Source: Spongilla lacustris
Taxonomy: Eukaryota > Porifera > Demospongiae > Spongillida > Spongillidae
Direction of reading: 5' to 3'
NCBI GenBank assembly: GCA_949361645.1
Contig: OX442427.1
Location: 334,501-398,500 of the forward strand
DNA: 64,000 nt
This document shows, in pieces, positions 59,301-64,000 of this stretch. Each line of letters begins with the position of its first letter. Positions within the stretch are counted from its first letter, which is position 1. A model generated the notes under the pieces. The model had not been told where the DNA came from. It made no database searches and saw only the letters and a list, made by a program, of their open reading frames with translations. The translations under genes were made by a program, and so were the position numbers.

Positions 59301-60461
59301 AGACAGAAGTGCAGCAGCAGTGGAGTAGTCTCGAACTGGTTTCCTTGGTTGGGCAGATGTATTCATTGCAGCCCTCTCCCTTGCCTCAATCTCCTTTTCC
59401 AAAACCTTCAGTAGCGAATCCAGATCCCAATTGTCTTCTACCGTTTCACGGCTTACAATGAGACACAGATCAGAGGGAATCTTCTTCATCAAAATGGAAG
59501 CGAGTAAGTTGCCATACGATGAGGCTGCAATTCCAATGGACTTGAGACTTCGGACATGTGACTCTACTTTATCATACAGTTGACGAAGGTTTCTAAGCTC
59601 GTAAACTGATGTCACTGCTGGCAGACTGAGTAGAGCCTCCATGTGTTTGTTAATGAGTTGCTGCTTGTTCCCAAACCGCTTCTTCAACACTGTTATGGCT
59701 TCTGCATAGTTTGAGGAAGACAGAGTGAGTCCTGCAATGGCTTCTGCTGCTGAATGTTCTACCAAGGACTGCAGGTAGTTGAACTTGTCGATGTCCGATA
59801 AGTCTGGATTTTGATGAATAGCTGATTCATAGGAGTCCCAAAATGGGATCCACGCAGTAGGATCACCACTAAATTTCCTTAGTGTCAACTTCGGGAGTTT
59901 CACCTTTGGTGTCTTCATCGTAGTTGATCCTGGCTGCACTTGTTTTGGGCTACTATGTGAATTGTCAACTGGACTGGGCGGAGCCACACGTGCCTGCGCA
60001 TCACTTGGAGTTGGAGAAATTGAACGCCTGTCCGCTAGTTGGTTCACTGGTGAAAGCCTGTCCGCTTGTTGGTTCACCGGTTCAGACGCCGACTCCTCTC
60101 CCTGTCGAATATGCAGCGGACTAGCTCGTTCAGTCTCGGAAATAGCTTGTTCTATGGCGATGACCGCCAACTCTATCCTTTCACGATAGACGTCAGCCTC
60201 TTCGATCTCGCGCACTATTTCTTCTTCCGAACCCACGTCGTTGAGGATTTCCGCGTCCATTTTGAGAATAATATCTCTTTTCTCGTGGAGAACTGAGAGA
60301 AACCTTTTAAGTGCTGAGCAGTTCGTCTGAGGGGCATCGATAGTTTCCTGAGCTTGCGCAATGATCCGAGTGGCTGAGGCCTTTTGCCCCGCTCGAATCC
60401 GTTTTCTTCTTATCGCGCTGTCTCGATCAATTTGAACGTCGCTTGTTCCGGGTTCGCCCAT
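56382..60461 (-). CDS. BEL/Pao polyprotein with in-frame loss of reverse transcriptase
   Basis: An unbroken 1359-codon ORF. In order: gag-like DUF1759 region (about 190-370), zinc knuckles (about 430-465, CFICLKKGHLSRDC then CYNCGGRHHSSIC), DUF1758 aspartic protease (about 540-680, active-site ILDSGSQRSYV), then at about residue 720 a jump from the linker KFWDLETLGIKEGE straight to the end of RNase H (EWRQFVQNRVNEIR ... HDNPADLPSRG). The integrase zinc domain (HxnH ... CxxC) and core follow, with D (GLDYAG), D (ISDNSKTF) and E (GGFFERLV) present, then a DUF5641 C-terminal domain. Complete BEL/Pao polyproteins are usually 1700-1900 residues. The element cannot copy itself without reverse transcriptase from elsewhere. 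No stops or frameshifts despite that. Confidence 0.92.
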   Translation of the reverse strand: MGEPGTSDVQIDRDSAIRRKRIRAGQKASATRIIAQAQETIDAPQTNCSALKRFLSVLHEKRDIILKMDAEILNDVGSEEEIVREIEEADVYRERIELAVIAIEQAISETERASPLHIRQGEESASEPVNQQADRLSPVNQLADRRSISPTPSDAQARVAPPSPVDNSHSSPKQVQPGSTTMKTPKVKLPKLTLRKFSGDPTAWIPFWDSYESAIHQNPDLSDIDKFNYLQSLVEHSAAEAIAGLTLSSSNYAEAITVLKKRFGNKQQLINKHMEALLSLPAVTSVYELRNLRQLYDKVESHVRSLKSIGIAASSYGNLLASILMKKIPSDLCLIVSRETVEDNWDLDSLLKVLEKEIEARERAAMNTSAQPRKPVRDYSTAAALLSGTSSPLCAFCDQPHYSTHCRVVTDHEKRKQLLLKGGRCFICLKKGHLSRDCRSSRGCYNCGGRHHSSICKSQRSGPQNAQNTTPTSTEQPQNSRLQMQPQQHQTQSAPVLSMYVDVKTPVLLQTARASVFQPNRPSLTTIVRIILDSGSQRSYVTDMVRKNLALHTEQAETIVMKTFGCHEKVQICDVVKLAIKTATGMDLVLPFLVVPSICEPIAGQPITLARDTYPHLFGLNLADDSGRSESLAISILIGADHYWKLATGRVRCGKTGPTAIETVLGWVLSGPVPGITCGETSTNLISAHALKLETSVLQCHDCDLDQRLKKFWDLETLGIKEGESQEWRQFVQNRVNEIRTLVPAQRWKHCSGHDNPADLPSRGISLPELLNKSVWFSGPSWLSSPVQASCCDEELMPDECILEMTKSAQHVLLVGGEIGTVIQCQRFSSLGRLLRVTAYVLKFIAVLKVRGSVSAGLSSKDVSDAEEFWIKSSQAVLYKDAKFQVWKTQFGLYCDNEIWRCGGRLRNADLDVCAKHPILLPSSHHFTMLVIRQSHEKVLHGGVKETLTELRSRFWIVKGRSVVKKLLHKCVVCKKIDGKPYASSLPPPLPEFRVTQSPPFAFTGLDYAGPLYLRGTEDKVWICLFTCCATRALHLDLVVDMTTEAFIRCFKWFVARRGIPRVIISDNSKTFKAADKVIAEILNCPEIEEFFAGVRVKWNFNLEKAPWWGGFFERLVKSTKRCLKKIIGTTRLSYEELQTVLVEVEAILNSRPLTYVTSEDLEEPLTPSHLLTGRRLISLPDPQDSEDDPDYHASHTPEVLTRRMKHLTVMLDHFWKRWKWEYLVELREMHRYAQKPTTPHEPVSVGDVVLVYDEDHPRIFWKLAKVEGLLKGSDGVVRGAKVRVRSGNGFTVLKRPVQHLFPLEVNVDDVSVAEDVKLRLSHQKGQDEKEVQEEKKVRPARASAQRARQKITEWMKSN

Positions 60462-60531
60462 TGCTATCCACTATCAATCTAAAAGACGAATATTCTAGAC
60501 TCTTTTTCCTGTTCCCAGGCTCGTAGGACCA

Positions 60532-60675
60532 TGTACGACAATTCGCCTTTTATCTAATGAGAGCAAACTCGGACTAGCTAGATTCAGCGTGTCACCTCGT
60601 GTCACTCTAGGCAAAAACTATATTTCAATAATTACGTGAGATATTACAATCAGTTATGTAACACAATATCGCATA
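60532..60675 (-). repeat. 5' LTR of the BEL/Pao element
   Basis: 144-bp LTR; carries the 36 bp missing from the other LTR. Its outer end reads TATGCG instead of TGTGCG. Confidence 0.92.
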
Positions 60676-61653
60676 GTGAAAAATTGAAACCGTTCAAATT
60701 ACGCATGCGCACACGCTGGCAGATCTCCTGGCCTGCATTGTGGGTGGCTTGCTCTGGGTTGTAAAGTTCATTTTGAGAGCCCAAAAAGAGGACAAAAAGT
60801 GGGAAGGGTGAATAGATTCCGTCAAAGATAGTGAGGTTCCCTGTACACAGTAAAGAAACCGTATACAAGTACATGTAGGCGGCCAACTCATTTCAGATAA
60901 CATTGCAAAGTTCACATATATACTCGGCACCAGTGAAGTTTCAAGTAAATTGTTTGGCTTGATTGTTTCAATTACTAACTTTTAAATATAGACAGGATCA
61001 GCAAACAACCCAATTATCAACCCTACCCATGTATTGTTATAACTTTTTTGGATCACCCTGTATATTTTTCTTGATGACCTCAGCTTTAACTCATTAACAA
61101 AAAATGCCCATGACAACTTTACCGTGTAATGGGGCAAACGACCTTCACCTAAATACCGTAATTTATTGCAGGATACAGCAGTTTAATAGAACTATGGCTA
61201 ATGACTTTGCATTGATTTATAATTTTATAAATAGCAGTTCTATGTTTTTCCAGTGATTTACAAGTGTTTCTATTGTAAAAACACGCACATATACACAAAG
61301 CAGCTTATTGTTGAACATGTCATGGAGAATAATTCACAAATGACTTACCAGTACTTACTGTATCCAGTATCTTTATATAAGAGCAGATTAAAAGGAAATC
61401 ATTCAGTTGTGCGATGTTATACTTATTGGGTAGAGGCATGCAGGGGAAACACTGTACATGTACGTCAAAGGCTGTTCAAGTGTGCAATGATCATGTTAAT
61501 ATCTAGTACCATGCACATTTTTATAATGATCTGAAGATGCACTACCAGTTTGGCCATCTAGCACGTGGATATGTGTGAGCCCCATAGAGAACTGTAGTGA
61601 CAATGTAAAGATAAAGTTGAATTGGAATGGACTTTAATCATACACGTCATTTA
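60676..61653. other. AT-rich interval, no gene seen
   Basis: No convincing ORF. At about 61050-61068 the sequence GATCACCCTGTATA resembles one end of a mariner-type inverted repeat without a visible partner. Confidence 0.4.
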
Positions 61654-62493
61654 TACAGGGTCTTCATGAAAGAATGCAATGCTTTTGAATGAACATAATT
61701 TTTAAATAGAATTATCAATCTAAATCAATTTATGAATACACAATAACCATGGTTAGGCAAATACCAAACGCATTATTAAAATGCAATTATCGTTTACAGT
61801 TCAAAAGATAAAATCAAATACCTTGCAATTAATTAATTTGACACAGTAATGTACGACAACTTTTAGTTAATTACAAGATTTATAATCTAAAGAATAGCCG
61901 TGAAAATGTTTGAAAAAGTATGAAATTTAATTGGCGTTTTACTAGTTAATATTCAAAACAACAAATCAAACTTGAAAATGCTAAAGGACCACTACAATTG
62001 TAATTAACTTTGAGTTAAAGTAACCCACCATTACATGATCTAATACAGAATCAAATAGTGGTTTTTACTTCATTTAATCATGGAGTAATTAGTGATGGTT
62101 ATTTATATTAGTTACCCCATACCAGCTTCAACCTTAATAACTTTAAAGCAAATTACGGTTTTAAATGTTAATAACTCTCTATTGAACTTAGTAACTTGAA
62201 ATCAGTGCTGTTCCACTGCATACTCAGATCTTGCGTTACTTATTAGTAGTTATTAAAATCAATTATCTCTAACCGTAATCTTGAATAACGTTGATAATAG
62301 GGGGCTTTGAATATTTTGATTTATGAGGGCTTTGATACAATTACTTAACCACTTATAATGATATAAATCTAATTAGATTGTTAGTATTTGCCTAACTTCT
62401 GCAACATATGTTAAAGAAATCAAGCAGTAAATTAATTTCAATCCTAAGTTATAGTGATGTAAAAGCGTTGTGTTCTTTCGTGAAGACCCTGTA
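61654..62493. mobile_element. Mariner-type MITE
   Basis: Terminal inverted repeats of about 29 bp start TACAGGGTCTTCATGAAAGA and end in the matching reverse complement (TCTTTCGTGAAGACCCTGTA), with TA on each side (61652-61653, 62494-62495). The interior is 840 bp, very AT-rich and non-coding. TACAGGG ends and TA targets are typical of Tc1/mariner derivatives. Confidence 0.85.
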
Positions 62494-62948
62494 TAGTAAG
62501 CCATGGAACTAAAGCATTGGTTTGTATAATTTAAACCCGAGGCCACTTTCAGACTAAAGCACATTACCTTGCATTTATAATTCCTTTGTTACTAATCAAT
62601 GGTACTAAATATATGAGTTTGCACTACGTTTAAGAGTCTTTTCAAAGTAATATATTATAATGTGGTATAGACCTTACATGTTAAAACATTTTTCATTGAA
62701 ATCTGGACCTTGAAGTTTTGACCAGCAGATTATATAGTTAAAAGATAGTTTGTTAAGTTAATCGGATAGAAATCAGGGGGACCTACCAATTATTTTACTA
62801 TTTTTGTTGTTGCATGCTGAGTAGGATTCAATCTAAAAAAAGTAAAACACCATTGCCTTTCAAATGAGTATTTTATAGAAGAAAATACAAGAGAAGATGC
62901 TTTTTCTTTGTGTGTTTTACTAAATCATATTATCTGTGGTCTCCACAG

Positions 62949-64000
62949 TGAATGATCCTGCAGAGTTTGAGAGAAGAGCTGAGGTAATGTGGCCATACTT
63001 CACTGGTAACATATTATTACTCAAACTTTCAAAAACAATAGCATTCATGTAAGATAACTTCAATTAGTACTATTTTCACATGAATCATGGTATATTAATA
63101 TGCACACACACATCTATATAGATGCAGCCTCTTGTTGTGAACAAAATTTGAAGGAAGCAGCGTGTTGAGAGCATTTTTTATATCAGAGGGAATTTCATGC
63201 ATGTGCTGAATGAAACATCATACAAAAACATGCTGTCTAACCTCTGGTATGATGACACCAGTCAGAGTATATACTGCTCCATGCCTAGACTGGGCTATAT
63301 ATCTACCAATACAAGCACATACTTCCTGCCACTAAAGCAAATTTTGATGAGCAGAGCTGAATTGGTTTCTGAAGTAACACTATTAACTGCAGATATCTAT
63401 CAGTGGCATAGTGATCTAAAGGTTTTGGACCAACGCCTTAGTACCTATTACTTATTTACTATTGTTCCAAATCCATTGGTGAGGCTAGTGGATGTTTACA
63501 GAGCAATTATGGATAACACATCAAACAGTCATCATGAGAGAATTAGAAATGAAATGCTGCAACATCATAGGAGAAAAGAGTATGTATCCTGGTTGAAGAA
63601 AGGTAAAAGCTATGAACTGAATCCCACATTTAATGATTTCATCCAGTATTTCATATCAATGAACCCAAATGAACATATGGAGTACTTTATGCCATTTCTG
63701 GAGGCATGCCAGCCATGTGTCATGCGATACCACTTCTACATGTCCCCACAGTCACACTATCGTGATATTGAATCAATTTCAAATATTAGACAGAATAACA
63801 TGTCTCATCTTCTTGGACCTTTGTTGGAACATGACATTGCAATGGACGTGCCTCAACTTTTGACTACATACTATAGTCAGTTACCCAGGTCACTCATGAC
63901 AGTACTGAGATCAAAGCTGAAGTACGAGCTTGAATTCTACAACACACTTTATTCTGTAGATACAAGTGAGCATGCTTTTGAATTATATGATTATGAATGA
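62949..64000 (+). CDS. Divergent carbohydrate-sulfotransferase-like protein, 3' exons
   Basis: Exons 62949-62983 (enters in phase 1) and 63158-64000, ending in TGA at the last bases of the window; 5' exons not identified with confidence. The C-terminal 280 residues match the layout of the Sulfotransfer_2 family (CHST8-14): an IYC strand then the 5'-PAPS loop, a LVRLVDVYRAI helix, and the conserved late block FNDFIQYF ... EACQPCVMRYHFY. These are Golgi type II membrane enzymes that sulfate glycans. Here both cofactor motifs are changed: the PKxGCTNWK loop reads PRLGYISTNTS and the RDPxERLxSAY motif reads VPNPLVRLVDVY, losing the lysine, tryptophan, arginine and serine expected to contact PAPS. 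It is probably a pseudoenzyme or a highly divergent member. Assignment rests on pattern recognition only. Confidence 0.65.

Larger units (their letters stand above)
56231..60675 (-). mobile_element. BEL/Pao LTR retrotransposon lacking reverse transcriptase
   Basis: The element is bounded by direct LTRs (56231-56338 and 60532-60675) and by a 5-bp target duplication GTGAA (56226-56230 and 60676-60680). Read on the minus strand it has the 5' LTR at the right, a TGG-initiated primer-binding-like site at once after it (60531 downward), one long ORF, a purine tract (AAGATGGGGAG) before the 3' LTR, and TGT...ACA LTR ends (TAT at the mutated 5' end). Order and domains fit BEL/Pao. About 480 codons covering reverse transcriptase and most of RNase H are missing without breaking the frame. 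Confidence 0.93.

Noticed and set aside
56382..60461. Domesticated host gene derived from a BEL/Pao element
   Set aside because: Both LTRs, a primer-binding-like site, a polypurine tract and a matching 5-bp target duplication are present, so it is still an inserted element; domestication is not needed to explain the open frame.

Overview
This is a stretch of animal nuclear DNA, most likely from a sponge. I infer that from genes of metazoan families split by many short GT-AG introns (mostly 50-150 bp), dense gene packing with two head-to-head pairs, and remnants of transposon families (ISXO2-like, integrase-like, RecQ-helicase-like, BEL/Pao) of the kind common in sponge and cnidarian genomes. 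Nothing points to a bacterium or a virus. The species cannot be fixed from sequence alone.

Layout. 1-11192 (minus): 5' part of a neurobeachin-like (NBEAL-type) gene that runs off the left edge. 11193-15513: mobile-element debris (a hAT-type MITE, a LINE tail, a decayed integrase-like transposase). 15514-17265 (minus): an intronless BTB-BACK-Kelch gene. 17266-20674: intergenic, with a RecQ-like fragment, a nested palindrome and a foldback MITE. 20675-23393 (plus): a complete nine-exon G-protein alpha subunit of 359 residues. 23917-27567 (minus): a complete 14-exon ecdysoneless (ECD) homologue. It is head-to-head with an ATF4/5-type bZIP gene (27950-28832, plus) whose leader carries a very short uORF followed by a longer uORF that overlaps the CDS out of frame. 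30352-43360 (minus): a complete 30-exon VPS35L (retriever subunit) of 951 residues, head-to-head with a complete 25-exon delphilin-type PDZ-formin (43638-51933, plus) of 1128 residues. 52-63 kb is again mobile-element territory: ISXO2-like transposase remnants, a BEL/Pao LTR retrotransposon with LTRs, target-site duplication and an unbroken ORF that lacks reverse transcriptase, and a mariner-type MITE. The window ends with the last two exons of a divergent carbohydrate-sulfotransferase-like gene.

Exon models for the G-alpha, ECD, ATF4-like, VPS35L and delphilin genes were built by hand. Splice phases agree at every junction and the product lengths fit the families, so I regard them as strong. 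The NBEAL model is incomplete.

The most unusual general property is that many introns of the NBEAL, VPS35L and delphilin genes carry a private tandem array (unit 5-50 bp, up to about 0.9 kb). Several arrays contain copies of functional signals: a 5' splice site, a 3' splice site and a stop codon. The genes share no single pathway. VPS35L (endosomal recycling), NBEAL (vesicle/granule biology), delphilin (actin and PDZ scaffolding) and G-alpha (signalling) are ordinary cell-biology genes. ECD plus ATF4 share one short promoter region with a consensus CRE.
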